Shown piece by piece: positions 28,769 through 37,882 of a stretch of DNA of 64,000 bases. This DNA comes from OM182 bacterium MED-G28 (lineage in GTDB: Bacteria > Pseudomonadota > Gammaproteobacteria > Pseudomonadales > Pseudohongiellaceae). The notes beneath the pieces are model-generated. The model saw only the letters and a list, made by a program, of their open reading frames with translations. It was not told the DNA's origin and made no database searches. Made by a program: the position numbers and the translations under genes. The stretch is taken from the NCBI GenBank assembly GCA_002457215.1, contig NTJZ01000002.1, forward strand, positions 248,001 through 312,000, in the 5' to 3' direction. Numbering within the stretch: the first letter of the stretch is position 1; every line of letters starts with the position of its first letter.

Positions 28769-29281
28769 GTGGCAGTAATTAAAACTGCAACTGCAACTGC
28801 AACTGCAACTGCAACTGCAACTGCAACCAAGCCTATTCGTGGTGGCCGAAAGAAAGTCCCTCTCGTCCAGCGACGCAGGGCAAGAAAACTAGTTCTGCAA
28901 GCTTTGTATCAGTGGATTATGGCCGGCGCTGATCCAGAGCAGATTGCAAAACAATTTCATGAAGAAAATGAAGGCAAGATGGATTGGGAGTTCTTTGATA
29001 ATGTTTTTATAGATATCCCAAAAATCATTGAGACTTTGGATTCTCACTTAGATCCCGTATTGGATCGAGATTCGAAAGAACTCGATCCTGTAGAAAAGGC
29101 GCTTCTCTATTTAGGCGCATATGAACTTGCCCACCGTGTCGATGTGCCCTATAAAGTCGTCATCAATGAATGTGTAGAATTAGCAAAATTATTTGGTGCA
29201 ACGGAAAGTCACAAATATATTAACGGCGTGCTTGACAAGCTTATCCCAAAATTGCGACCGGCAGTTGTTTCTCGTCGGTAG
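28769..29281 (+). CDS. nusB: Transcription antitermination factor NusB with a Thr-Ala repeat leader
   Basis: 170 residues from GTG 28769, immediately after the ribH stop. The all-helical NusB domain starts near residue 33 (RRRARKLVLQALYQW) and runs to the end with ELAHRVDVPYKVVINECVELAK...HKYINGVLDKL, the NusE and boxA RNA binding face. The N-terminal 32 residues are extra and contain seven Thr-Ala pairs coded by a hexanucleotide repeat. NusB acts in rRNA antitermination. The repeat length could vary without shifting the frame. Confidence 0.95.
   Translation: MAVIKTATATATATATATATKPIRGGRKKVPLVQRRRARKLVLQALYQWIMAGADPEQIAKQFHEENEGKMDWEFFDNVFIDIPKIIETLDSHLDPVLDRDSKELDPVEKALLYLGAYELAHRVDVPYKVVINECVELAKLFGATESHKYINGVLDKLIPKLRPAVVSRR
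28783..28827 (+). repeat. In-frame hexanucleotide microsatellite in nusB
   Basis: Seven perfect tandem copies of AACTGC occupy 28783-28824, followed by a partial unit. Read in the nusB frame they give alternating Thr and Ala codons with no synonymous variation, a sign of recent slippage expansion. Confidence 0.95.
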
Positions 29282-29315
29282 CGATCTCATAGTCTAAATT
29301 CTATTTATACTCATC

Positions 29316-30338
29316 ATGAGTCTTAGCGAATTTGAAGTTATAAGAGAATTCTTTAACAAGAAAGAACTTGCTTTGGATCGCGAGGAAGTATTATTAGGAA
29401 TTGGTGATGATGCGGCACTTTTAAGTGTGCCTTCTGAGAAAGTCTTATCAATTTCTACTGATATGTTGGTAGAGTCAGTTCATTTTCCGAAAGATGCTGC
29501 GCCTGCTCAAATTGCCAAGCGTGCCTTGCTCGTAAATATTAGTGATCTTGCAGCGATGGGAGCGGAACCTTTGTGTTTCACGCTATCTCTTGCCCTCGCC
29601 AAGCAAAGCGAAATATGGTTGCAACAATTTAGTCAAGGGTTGGCTGAAATTGCACAGCGCTATAACATTGCCTTGGTAGGTGGTGATTTGGTGGCTGGCC
29701 CAACTGCGATATCTATTCAAGTTCATGGGCTTAATAGTTCTGAAAATTGCTTGCGCAGAGATAGGGCTAGCGTTGGTGACTTAATATTCGTCACAGGTTG
29801 TCTGGGTGATGGGGCAGTTGCATTGGCTAGTCTAGGATTAAAAACTCACTTGGGCGATTCCTTTAAGATCAATAGGGAAGAATATTCAATAAATTGCCAA
29901 AATTATTTTAATAGCATCTATTACGAACCTGAACCTCGAATTGAGTTTGCAAGAAGCTGTGGTAAATACATCGCAAGCGCTATTGATATTTCTGATGGTT
30001 TGATTGGAGATCTGGGGCACATTTGTACAGCAAGCGGCGTTGGTGCCACGCTGTTTGTCGACGAAATTCCATACTCTCAATCAGCAAATTGCTGTATGTC
30101 AAAACCTAATTTGCTGAAGGCGGCGTTATATGGTGGAGATGATTATGAGTTATGTGTGACAGTATCAAAAACAGATCAAGAAGCATTTATGCAAGCCGCG
30201 GAAAGTACAAACACTCCAGTACGTTGTATTGGTGAAATAAACGATAACGATAGAATTTGCTGTTACAACAATTCTGGTGCAGAGCTCCAGTTCCACAATG
30301 AGCCCTACATGCATTTTTCGGAAGAAATCCAAGAATGA
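29316..30338 (+). CDS. thiL: Thiamine-monophosphate kinase
   Basis: 340 residues, ATP-dependent kinase that makes thiamine diphosphate. Family motifs: GIGDDAALL near 28-36, STDMLVESVHFP near 48-59, VGGDLVAGP near 120-128, and DISDGLIGDLGHI near 226-238. Position between nusB and pgpA is the usual one. It overlaps pgpA by four bases (ATGA). Confidence 0.95.
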   Translation: MSLSEFEVIREFFNKKELALDREEVLLGIGDDAALLSVPSEKVLSISTDMLVESVHFPKDAAPAQIAKRALLVNISDLAAMGAEPLCFTLSLALAKQSEIWLQQFSQGLAEIAQRYNIALVGGDLVAGPTAISIQVHGLNSSENCLRRDRASVGDLIFVTGCLGDGAVALASLGLKTHLGDSFKINREEYSINCQNYFNSIYYEPEPRIEFARSCGKYIASAIDISDGLIGDLGHICTASGVGATLFVDEIPYSQSANCCMSKPNLLKAALYGGDDYELCVTVSKTDQEAFMQAAESTNTPVRCIGEINDNDRICCYNNSGAELQFHNEPYMHFSEEIQE

Positions 30339-30811
30339 CTGGGCTTGCCAGAACAGTGCTAACTAACCCAATACATTTTTTAGCTTTTGGTTTTGGTGCT
30401 GGTCTCTCGCCTAAAGCACCCGGTACCGTTGGGACAATTGTTGCTGTTCCATTCTATTTAGTGTTGGCGCATACCAGTGTCTGGGTTTATGTCGGGATTT
30501 TGGCTATTAGCCTCGCTATTGGCATTTGGCTATGCGGGCGCTCAGCAGAAAATTTGGGTGTCCACGACCATGGTGGGATTGTTTGGGATGAGTTTGTTGG
30601 CTATTGGATAACTATGTTTATGGCGCCCGCAGGTTGGATATGGGTAATTCTTGGATTCTTGTTTTTTAGATTGCTAGATATCCTGAAGCCCTGGCCAATT
30701 AATTTTATAGACAAACATGTAAAGGGGGGCTTAGGAATCATGCTAGATGACGTTTTAGCGGGTATAATGTCGGCTCTGTGCATTCAGGCCCTTTCTGTGC
30801 TGTTAATCTGA
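30335..30811 (+). CDS. pgpA: Phosphatidylglycerophosphatase A
   Basis: 158-residue inner-membrane protein that dephosphorylates phosphatidylglycerophosphate. The N-terminal [16 protein letters not shown] and [15 protein letters not shown] near 72-87 with the acidic active-site residues are conserved; about four hydrophobic segments follow. Starts inside the thiL stop. Confidence 0.94.
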   Translation: MTGLARTVLTNPIHFLAFGFGAGLSPKAPGTVGTIVAVPFYLVLAHTSVWVYVGILAISLAIGIWLCGRSAENLGVHDHGGIVWDEFVGYWITMFMAPAGWIWVILGFLFFRLLDILKPWPINFIDKHVKGGLGIMLDDVLAGIMSALCIQALSVLLI

Positions 30812-30852
30812 ATAGGCTGAAAACAGGGTCTCGAGAGTCTGAGGAAAGTAAC

Positions 30853-31437
30853 TTGTCAGTTGAATTCGTAGCATCCGCCTCCTTGCCTACCCAGTGGGGG
30901 CATTTCACTATTCATGGTTTTGAAGAAAAGAGAACAGGGAAAGAACATGTCTTACTCTCATTCGGTGATGTAAGTGGCGAAGATCCCGTACTTTGTAGAA
31001 TTCATTCCGAGTGTCTGACCGGCGACTGTTTGTTTAGCTTGCGCTGCGATTGTGGCCCACAGTTACAAGCGGCGATGGAAAGAATCGCTGCAGAAGGGCG
31101 TGGAATTATCTTATACTTACGTCAAGAGGGAAGGGGTATAGGCTTACTGAATAAGATTAAAGCCTATGCTTTGCAAGACTCTGGTGCTGATACCGTTGAG
31201 GCGAATGTTCAACTAGGATTTGAGCCAGATAGCCGTGAATATCAGATTTGTAAACCTATGCTCGATCATTTTCGGATAGCTTCATTAAAGTTGATGACAA
31301 ACAACCCTCGTAAAATCAATGCCCTGATAGGAATGGGTGTTGAAGTTCCCAAGATTGTTCCATTACATACCGAAGCAAATACCCATAATGCAAGCTATCT
31401 TGCAACAAAAGTCGATAAGCTCGGCCATATGGAGTAA
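30853..31437 (+). CDS. ribA: GTP cyclohydrolase II
   Basis: First enzyme of riboflavin synthesis, about 194 residues. I place the start at TTG 30853, preceded by GAGGAAAG (30841-30848). With it the zinc cysteines fall at 54, 65 and 67 ([17 protein letters not shown]), the numbering of E. coli Rib[15 protein letters not shown], which binds the triphosphate and includes the catalytic Arg, is intact. A longer frame from GTG 30778 would overlap pgpA. This copy supplies the activity that the RibBA C-terminus seems to lack. Confidence 0.93.
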   Translation: MSVEFVASASLPTQWGHFTIHGFEEKRTGKEHVLLSFGDVSGEDPVLCRIHSECLTGDCLFSLRCDCGPQLQAAMERIAAEGRGIILYLRQEGRGIGLLNKIKAYALQDSGADTVEANVQLGFEPDSREYQICKPMLDHFRIASLKLMTNNPRKINALIGMGVEVPKIVPLHTEANTHNASYLATKVDKLGHME

Positions 31438-31453
31438 ACCAGCGGTTCTAGTT

Positions 31454-32113
31454 GTGCCTTCCCCAGCCAAAACAATAATTGTAGACTTTATTCGACACGG
31501 CGAGCCCGAAGGCGGTGATATCTTGCGGGGGCGGGTTGATCCTGTGCTTACTGCATTGGGTTGGACTCAGATGCAGAAAGCAACAGGTTTTTCTGAATCT
31601 CATCAACCAAGTGAAACAACACCTGATTGGTCTGAAGTTATTAGTTCACCTTTAAAACGCTGTCGTTCCTTTGCAGAACAAGTCGCAGAGCATACGCAAT
31701 CCCGGATAACGATTGCTGATCAATGGCAGGAAATTGACTATGGTGATTGGGATGGTATGCAAATAAGTGAATGGCGCAAAATTGCTGCCGATCAATTTAA
31801 TGCTTTTCGCAAAGATCTTTCGGCTCTTGCTCCACCAAATGGAGAAGATTATGTAAGCTTCAAAAATCGTATACAATCTGCTTGGCAAGAGCTTGCAAGC
31901 AAAGAAGACGGCAGTCACTTGCTCGTTGTTACCCATGGCGGTGTGTTGCGAGTTGTATTGCCAACGGTTCTTGGTATGCCACTGAATCGAAGCTTTCCCT
32001 TATATATTCCGTTTGCGTGTTTTAGCCGTGTAAAACTGGAGATCATAAATGGAAAAATCAATGCTAGTTTGATTCTCCATAATGGTGCAGAGCACCTAGC
32101 CAGCTCGCTTTAA
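31454..32113 (+). CDS. cobC: Histidine phosphatase family protein, CobC-like
   Basis: About 220 residues. The phosphohistidine motif FIRHGE lies a dozen residues from the start, with SSPLKRCRSFAEQ, EIDYGDWDG and VTHGGVLRVV further on, the phosphoglycerate-mutase-like fold. The EIDYGDWDGM pattern and the neighbouring cobalamin genes suggest alpha-ribazole-5'-phosphate phosphatase. The start is unsettled: GTG 31454 gives a normal CobC N-terminus but has no clear ribosome-binding site; ATG 31388 would overlap ribA. Confidence 0.7.
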   Translation: MPSPAKTIIVDFIRHGEPEGGDILRGRVDPVLTALGWTQMQKATGFSESHQPSETTPDWSEVISSPLKRCRSFAEQVAEHTQSRITIADQWQEIDYGDWDGMQISEWRKIAADQFNAFRKDLSALAPPNGEDYVSFKNRIQSAWQELASKEDGSHLLVVTHGGVLRVVLPTVLGMPLNRSFPLYIPFACFSRVKLEIINGKINASLILHNGAEHLASSL

Positions 32114-32116
32114 TCT

Positions 32117-33004
32117 TTAGAGTGATGAGCGGGCGCTTTCAATGTTAGCGCACATTTGTTGAGCTCCGATCAAGGCACGGGGTGTATGTCTTTGTAATAA
32201 ATCAGGTGGTATAGAAAACAAATTGTTTTTTGCAACGGCCCCTAGATTTGGCCACTTTTTCCAGTCATCTAGCCATTCTGGACGTTCTATATCCATGCCG
32301 CTGGCGATTATTACCTCAGGGTCTCTTGCTAGAACTGCTTCATCGCTCACTTTTGGTGCTACTAACTTAAGTTCTTCAAAGATATTGCTGCCACCGCACA
32401 AGCTGATGATGTCGTTGATCAGCTCGTTACCCCCCGAAGTTATGAGCGGAGCATCCCATACCTGATAAAAAATTTTTACCAGTGGTTTGTCGCCATACTC
32501 TGTTAATAGAGTACTGTAAGTTGTTTGAAACTGGTTTATAGCATCTGCGGCCGTAGCTTCAGTTCCAGCAAGTACAGCAAGTTTTTCAATATGGCTTGGA
32601 ATAGACTCCAGCTTTTTCGGTTCAGCGATATAGACTGTTAGGCCAAGTTGTTTCAGCCTAGCAACAGAAGCTCTGGGATTACCACTTTGCCAAGCGACAA
32701 CAAGGTCTGGCTTGAGTTGAAGAATCCGTTCAAGGTTCAATGAGTCGAAACGACCAACAATTGGTAAGTCGATGGCCTGCGGCGGATAGTCGCTGTATTC
32801 AACTACTCCAACTAGCTTGTCACCCGCTCCTGCTGCATAGACTAGCTCTGTTAGAGAGGGAGCCAGGCTAATTATTCGCTCAACGGGCTGGCTCAGAACG
32901 ATAGTTGACCCAGCATCATCGATTATCTCTACGATCGAGTAGGCATAAGAGGTCGCCACTAACGAAAACAATTGAGATAGAAATATTGTGCGGAAAGTTT
33001 TCAA
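32117..33004 (-). CDS. btuF: Cobalamin-binding periplasmic protein BtuF-like
   Basis: 295 residues with a Sec signal peptide (about 1-21). Class III binding-protein fold: RIISLAPSLTELVYAAGAGDKLVGV near the start, a long backbone helix SIPSHIEKLAVLAG, and a second lobe with SGGNELINDIISLCGG. It presents corrinoid to an inner-membrane BtuCD transporter, which is not in this window. It overlaps cobO by four bases (ATGA) and faces the cobC-like gene three bases away. Confidence 0.85.
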   Translation of the reverse strand: MKTFRTIFLSQLFSLVATSYAYSIVEIIDDAGSTIVLSQPVERIISLAPSLTELVYAAGAGDKLVGVVEYSDYPPQAIDLPIVGRFDSLNLERILQLKPDLVVAWQSGNPRASVARLKQLGLTVYIAEPKKLESIPSHIEKLAVLAGTEATAADAINQFQTTYSTLLTEYGDKPLVKIFYQVWDAPLITSGGNELINDIISLCGGSNIFEELKLVAPKVSDEAVLARDPEVIIASGMDIERPEWLDDWKKWPNLGAVAKNNLFSIPPDLLQRHTPRALIGAQQMCANIESARSSL

Positions 33005-33624
33005 TAATCTATACCTTTTTGTACTTTTATGCCTGCATTGAAAGCATGTTTAGTATCTGCAACTTCACTCACAGTGTCGGCTAGTTCAATGAGTTCCTTG
33101 GAGGCATTCCGACCAGTAACTACAACATGTTGATGAGCTGGACGTTCACTAAGTGCTTTTAGCACCTTAGTTTTGTCCAAATAGCCATAAGTCAGCATAT
33201 AGGTGATCTCATCCAGAATTACTACATCGATGTTGTCGTTGCTTAACAAGGCTAGGGCTTTTCCCCAAGTAATTTCTGCAGCAACAATGTCTTTTTCTCG
33301 ATCTTGCGTCTCCCAAGTAAAACCGGTTTTCATAACATGAAATTCCACTAGGGCATGATCTTCAAACAACATTTGTTCGCCGCACTCCCAAAGCCCTTTG
33401 ATAAATTGTACCACTCCGCATCGCAAACCATGCCCAACACTCCGGGCGAGCATGCCGAAGGCGGAAGAACTTTTGCCTTTGCCATTCCCTGTTAATACTA
33501 CAAGCAATCCTTTATCGATAGTCGCTTCTGCGATCCGGCTATCAACGTGTTCCTTCTTTCTTCTCATGGCACGTTTGTGCCGCTGGTTTCTGTCTTTCTT
33601 ATTACTATTTTCGGTATTGGACAC
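33001..33624 (-). CDS. cobO: Cob(I)yrinic acid a,c-diamide adenosyltransferase
   Basis: 207 residues, CobO/BtuR/CobA family. The P-loop variant VLTGNGKGKSSSAFG lies near 43-57, with VVQFIKG near 71-77 and VVILDEITYMLTYGYL near 132-147. It attaches the adenosyl group to reduced corrinoids. Starts at GTG 33624, eight bases after GGAG. The N-terminal 35 residues are basic, as in CobO proteins. Cotranscribed with the BtuB-like receptor upstream and btuF downstream. Confidence 0.9.
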   Translation of the reverse strand: MSNTENSNKKDRNQRHKRAMRRKKEHVDSRIAEATIDKGLLVVLTGNGKGKSSSAFGMLARSVGHGLRCGVVQFIKGLWECGEQMLFEDHALVEFHVMKTGFTWETQDREKDIVAAEITWGKALALLSNDNIDVVILDEITYMLTYGYLDKTKVLKALSERPAHQHVVVTGRNASKELIELADTVSEVADTKHAFNAGIKVQKGIDY

Positions 33625-33648
33625 AGTGCGTGCTCCAGATTATTGATT

Positions 33649-35505
33649 CTAAAAATTCAATCTGATCCCGATGTAGGAAGCTCGATCAGGTGAGATGAAA
33701 TCTAGAACTTCTTGATAGGTTTCATCCAATACATTCTCAAGGCGAGCATAGAGTAAGATATTCTCCGAAACTCGATAACTTGCGCTGATATCTAAAACCT
33801 CAAAGTCATCAAGATCGATGGGTGAACCGAATTGTTCATCGACGGAATCATGAGACACTCGATAAAAAGTGCTAAGGCGAAACTTCTCAGAGAAACTAGT
33901 GAAGTTGATACCAAGATTTGCTAATTGTTCCGGCCGTCGTAAACGTTGCATACCATTTGGTCGTTCAGTTTCATTATGGGTGTAATTTGCGGAAAAATTC
34001 AAGGATTCAGAAACTGTAATAGTGCCGCTGAATTCAATTCCATCTGATGTGCTAGTGCCAGAGTCCTGCAAGTACCCGCTAAATCCTGCCAGATCGAAAA
34101 AAAGCGCATCTTCAACTTCTTGGTCGAATCTAACAATTTCAAACCTAGTTGACCCTGTGCGATATTCTATGCCGTACTCAAAGCCAGCACTTTGCTCTTC
34201 TGATAAAAGCAGACCTGCTGCCGGTGGAAAAGCGAAAGGCCCAGCATTGTAATCGATTTCAAACAAACTTGGTGCACGAAACCCCGAACCGTAACTTCCT
34301 TTCAACTTTATTACCGAAGCATTTAAAGTAAATAGATAGGCAGTTGCTATTCGATAGCTACTGTGACTACCGAAATCATCATTTTCGTCGCGACGAATAC
34401 CTGCAGTCATAAAGAAGTTGTCAGAAAAATCACTGAGAAACTCGAGATAAGCACCATCATTATCGCGCTTCAATGAGCCGTTCACTTCTTCCTCAAAGTC
34501 GACCCCATACACTAAATCAAATCCGGGTAGGTTGGTGGCACTCCCAACATATTCTATTCTATTAAGTTCACCGCTGGATCCAAATGATAGCGACCCTAGC
34601 GCAAAATCATCCCTTTCAGTTCTACTTTCCGAATATGCCAGCGAATGGGAAAAAGAACTAGAACTGTAGTCAAGGGAAAGTCTTGTTGCTTCAAGCTCAT
34701 AAATTGAATCACAATCATAAGCTGTGACCCCGACAAAACAGCCATCATATTGGGTTTTTCCCTCGACATTGCGATGAACCAATTGTAGGCGAAAGTTTTC
34801 GCTCAAATTTGTACCTAGCCGAGCATGAACAGTGCTATTTTCATAACCATCGTTATCGGCTAATACGGTATCCGATGCTCTAACATTGTATCCGCCAGTT
34901 TCAAATTCAGTTGCTGAAAGTGAAAAATCTATAGAGTCATTAGCTGCTGCTAGATGAAGATTGCCTAGCTCAGTACTGCGGCTGCCAGATTGCCCGTCTA
35001 ATATTACAGATACGCCGGGGTCAGTTGGCTTCGAGTTAATTGAGATTACTCCTCCCGCATCAGCGCCATAACTTAACCCTTGAGGTCCACGCAATATTTC
35101 GACTCGACTGACGCCGCTGCTAAGAATATGCTCGAAAGGAGTAAAAACTTGTGGCGCGCTAGGGTCGGAGATTTTCAATCCATCTAAGAGAGTTAAAGTA
35201 CGAAAGCCTTCTTCGCCTCGAATTCTTAGTGCAGAAGTGGCTCCCATGCCACCGTTTCTGGTTACTGCAATGGCTGGCGATTGGCGCAGGATATTTGCAA
35301 GGGAGAAATTACCATGCGCTTGCAACATATCCTCGGTCAGCACAGAAACAGAGGTGCCAATTTGTCGAATAGGTTGAGGAATCCGATTCGCAACAACGAC
35401 TAACTCTTCCAGTGTTTCCGTTTGAGCTGGTTCTTGCGCCTGGCTTGGAATAAAGAGGCCGGACGTGATGCTAGAGAAAATAAGTACAAGTTTTCGGACA
35501 AACAT
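33649..35505 (-). CDS. btuB: TonB-dependent vitamin B12 receptor BtuB-like
   Basis: Outer-membrane receptor of about 618 residues. Signal peptide about 1-23, a TonB box in ETLEELVVVANR, plug domain (IGTSVSVLTEDML, LRIRGEEGFRTLTLLDG, VEILRGPQGLSYGADAGGVI) and a 22-strand-type barrel ending in aromatic ASYIGIRLNF. The start at 35505 is set by GGGAG just upstream; the frame reaches 35544. A cobalamin riboswitch precedes it and cobO-btuF follow, so the substrate is almost certainly a corrinoid. Confidence 0.88.
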   Translation of the reverse strand: MFVRKLVLIFSSITSGLFIPSQAQEPAQTETLEELVVVANRIPQPIRQIGTSVSVLTEDMLQAHGNFSLANILRQSPAIAVTRNGGMGATSALRIRGEEGFRTLTLLDGLKISDPSAPQVFTPFEHILSSGVSRVEILRGPQGLSYGADAGGVISINSKPTDPGVSVILDGQSGSRSTELGNLHLAAANDSIDFSLSATEFETGGYNVRASDTVLADNDGYENSTVHARLGTNLSENFRLQLVHRNVEGKTQYDGCFVGVTAYDCDSIYELEATRLSLDYSSSSFSHSLAYSESRTERDDFALGSLSFGSSGELNRIEYVGSATNLPGFDLVYGVDFEEEVNGSLKRDNDGAYLEFLSDFSDNFFMTAGIRRDENDDFGSHSSYRIATAYLFTLNASVIKLKGSYGSGFRAPSLFEIDYNAGPFAFPPAAGLLLSEEQSAGFEYGIEYRTGSTRFEIVRFDQEVEDALFFDLAGFSGYLQDSGTSTSDGIEFSGTITVSESLNFSANYTHNETERPNGMQRLRRPEQLANLGINFTSFSEKFRLSTFYRVSHDSVDEQFGSPIDLDDFEVLDISASYRVSENILLYARLENVLDETYQEVLDFISPDRASYIGIRLNF

Positions 35506-35541
35506 AAAGCTCCCAATGAACAAATTCGCTATAAAGCGATA

Positions 35542-35601
35542 CAAAAATTCATCAGGGAGGGGTCAGGTAGAAGAGTCAGAAAATTAACTCTGCCACTGAT
35601 G
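35542..35601 (-). terminator. Candidate riboswitch-controlled terminator before btuB
   Basis: Read on the minus strand, CATCAG (35601-35596) pairs with CTGATG (35555-35550), enclosing an AGAGT/ACTCT hairpin (35591-35572), and is followed by AATTTTTGT. A GGAGGG segment at 35610-35605 could instead pair with CCTCCC at 35560-35555, which would compete with that stem. This gives a plausible on/off switch between aptamer and btuB, but the fold is by eye only. Confidence 0.4.
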
Positions 35602-35636
35602 GAGCCCTCCGCTGCATCAAAATGTAGCTGTCAACT

Positions 35637-35721
35637 AGGTTGGTATCGGACTTATCGAATTACAATTCGATTCACCGTTGCGGGGGCAGCGCCGGCCTTT
35701 CACCGACTTCCCATTTAACCT
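35637..35721 (-). promoter_or_regulatory. Cobalamin riboswitch aptamer
   Basis: On the minus strand the hallmark core GCTGCCCCCGCAACGGT is present, preceded by GGGAAGTCGGTGAAAGGCCGG and followed by a hairpin (ATCGAATT/AATTCGAT) and a B12-box-like AAGTCCGATACC. AGGTT (35721-35717) and AACCT (35641-35637) close the element as stem P1. Adenosylcobalamin-type ligand binding would switch off the btuB-cobO-btuF transcript. The element is compact compared with E. coli btuB. Confidence 0.9.
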
Positions 35722-35898
35722 ATGCTTCTATTGAGTATTAAACAATCTTATAAGACTAACGAGTTCAAAGCACAGGACCTAATCAAGCTTATTCCGTTAT
35801 GGAATGGCGCAGAGTGTATTTGGCTTGATCGGGACAGTCAATCAAGAAAAAGGGATTACTTAAGAAAAATTCTAAAGGAAGGTTTAAACAGCTTCTGA
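35722..35898 (+). CDS. Possible 58-residue protein opposite the riboswitch leader
   Basis: ATG 35722 to TGA 35898 encodes a basic peptide with a plausible helical C-terminus ([18 protein letters not shown]). It lies between the btuB riboswitch and the end of dxs, overlapping the dxs stop by 15 bases on the other strand. No ribosome-binding site is visible. It may be a gene remnant or chance. No family recognised. Confidence 0.25.
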   Translation: MLLLSIKQSYKTNEFKAQDLIKLIPLWNGAECIWLDRDSQSRKRDYLRKILKEGLNSF

Positions 35899-37794
35899 CT
35901 GAATTTTACAATCCATTAACTTTTGTTTAATTGCTTCAGTAACGCTTGTGCTGTCTAGTGCAATGTCTGTCAAAATCTCAGGGACTTTACCGTGTTCAAG
36001 AAATTTATCAGGTAGCCCTAAATTGAGAATAGGGATCTGATAATTTGAGCGTAATAGGTACTCATTTATAGCTGAACCAGCGCCCCCCATAATCGAATTT
36101 TCTTCAATAGTTACGATGAGTTGGTGTGTAGCCGCCATATCCCCAATTAAGTCTTCGTCTATTGGTTTGACAAAACGCATATCTATCACGCTCGCATTGA
36201 TGCTGTTGCCGCTTTCCAGAGCTACACTGACCATGCTGCCGAAAGCCAAGATAGCCACGGAATGCCCTTCTCGTCGTATTGCAGCTTTGCCAATTTCTAG
36301 AGTCTCAAGATTTTTATCAACACTAACGCCTGGACCTTTACCACGCGGGTAGCGCACAGCTGCAGGTCCTTGATGGGCATATCCTGTAGAGAGGAGCTTA
36401 TGGGTTTCGTTTTCATCACTCGGCGCCATTACTATCATGTTGGGTATACAGCGCAAGTAGGTAAGGTCGAAACTTCCTGCGTGAGTTGGCCCGTCTTCTC
36501 CAACCAGGCCAGCTCTATCGATAGCGAAAAGCACATTTAGATTTTGTAAGGCAACATCGTGAATTAGTTGATCATAAGCTCGTTGTAGAAAAGTAGAATA
36601 AATGGCAACGATTGGTTTAACGCCATTGCAAGCCATGCCAGCGGCAAAAGTTACAGCATGTTGTTCCGCGATTGCCACATCATGAAATTTCTCAGGAAAT
36701 TTCTGAGCAAACTCTTGCATGCCCGAGCCTTCCCCCATTGCTGGAGTAATCCCTACAACCTTGTCATCGACTTCAGCAAGTGAACATAGCCAGTTGCCGA
36801 AAACTTGAGAATAAGTTTGTGAAGGTTTTGCTGTCGTAACTTTGGTTTGCAGCTGATCTGCTTTCGAATCAATTTTACTTAGGGCGTGCATGCCGTAGGG
36901 GTCATTCTCAGATTCGGTATAACCTTTACCTTTCTGTGTCACGATATGGAGAAGTTGAGGCCCTCGCAAGGTTTTAATATTGTTTAATATCTCCACCAGG
37001 CCAGAAACATTATGCCCGTCGATCAAACCAATATAGTTAAACCCGATCTCTTCAAACAAGGTACCAGGAGACACCATGCCTTTCATGTATTCTTCCGCTC
37101 GGTGGACAGCTTTTAAGGCGGGAGGAATTTTGGATAATACCCTTTTACTGCCAGTTCGGATGAAGTTGTAAGGTTTGCTCGCCCACATCCTGGCAAAATA
37201 GCTGGAAAGGCCTCCAACATTGTTGGAAATAGACATATTATTATCGTTCAGAATAACAAGAACATTGTCATCTAAATGACCCGCGTGGTTTAGGGCCTCA
37301 AATGCCATTCCCGCAGTCATAGCCCCGTCACCAATAACAGCAATATTATGGTGATCCAGTTTCTGCATGCGCCCTGCGATCATCATACCCAAGATCGCGC
37401 TGATTGATGTGCTGGAATGACCCACGCCAAAATGATCGTATTCACTTTCCTGACGATTTGGAAAAGCCGCTAGACCCCCGGCTTGGCGCATGCTTAGCAT
37501 CTGGTCGCGCCGACCTGTTAAGATTTTGTGAGGATAGGTTTGATGCCCTACATCCCAAACTAGGCGGTCTTTTGGTGTCTCGAAGGCATAATGCAAAGCG
37601 ATGGTTAGCTCTACTACACCAAGTCCAGCGCCGAAATGTCCACCAGTTTGACCCACAGAATACAACAGGAATAAACGCAGCTCGTCTGCTAATTGGGGTA
37701 GCAGTTCTAAATCTAATTCTCTAAGATCAGCTGGGCACTGGACCCGGTCGAGAAGAGGCGTTTCCGGTCGTATTGTTGGGATTTCATCTAACAT
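35884..37794 (-). CDS. dxs: 1-deoxy-D-xylulose-5-phosphate synthase
   Basis: 636 residues, first enzyme of the MEP isoprenoid pathway, joining pyruvate and glyceraldehyde 3-phosphate with thiamine diphosphate. The TPP motif [18 protein letters not shown] and [11 protein letters not shown] are intact, as are [16 protein letters not shown] and the C-terminal transketolase domain. Last gene of the xseB-ispA-dxs cluster; an 88-base gap separates it from ispA. Confidence 0.97.
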   Translation of the reverse strand: MLDEIPTIRPETPLLDRVQCPADLRELDLELLPQLADELRLFLLYSVGQTGGHFGAGLGVVELTIALHYAFETPKDRLVWDVGHQTYPHKILTGRRDQMLSMRQAGGLAAFPNRQESEYDHFGVGHSSTSISAILGMMIAGRMQKLDHHNIAVIGDGAMTAGMAFEALNHAGHLDDNVLVILNDNNMSISNNVGGLSSYFARMWASKPYNFIRTGSKRVLSKIPPALKAVHRAEEYMKGMVSPGTLFEEIGFNYIGLIDGHNVSGLVEILNNIKTLRGPQLLHIVTQKGKGYTESENDPYGMHALSKIDSKADQLQTKVTTAKPSQTYSQVFGNWLCSLAEVDDKVVGITPAMGEGSGMQEFAQKFPEKFHDVAIAEQHAVTFAAGMACNGVKPIVAIYSTFLQRAYDQLIHDVALQNLNVLFAIDRAGLVGEDGPTHAGSFDLTYLRCIPNMIVMAPSDENETHKLLSTGYAHQGPAAVRYPRGKGPGVSVDKNLETLEIGKAAIRREGHSVAILAFGSMVSVALESGNSINASVIDMRFVKPIDEDLIGDMAATHQLIVTIEENSIMGGAGSAINEYLLRSNYQIPILNLGLPDKFLEHGKVPEILTDIALDSTSVTEAIKQKLMDCKIQSEAV

Positions 37795-37882
37795 GGGTGT
37801 ATTTCAACTCTAGGTACGACAAATTTCAAGCTAATCAAGTGATCGGGGTGCGTAAGTTAATGTAGGATATGGTTTCCGTCAA

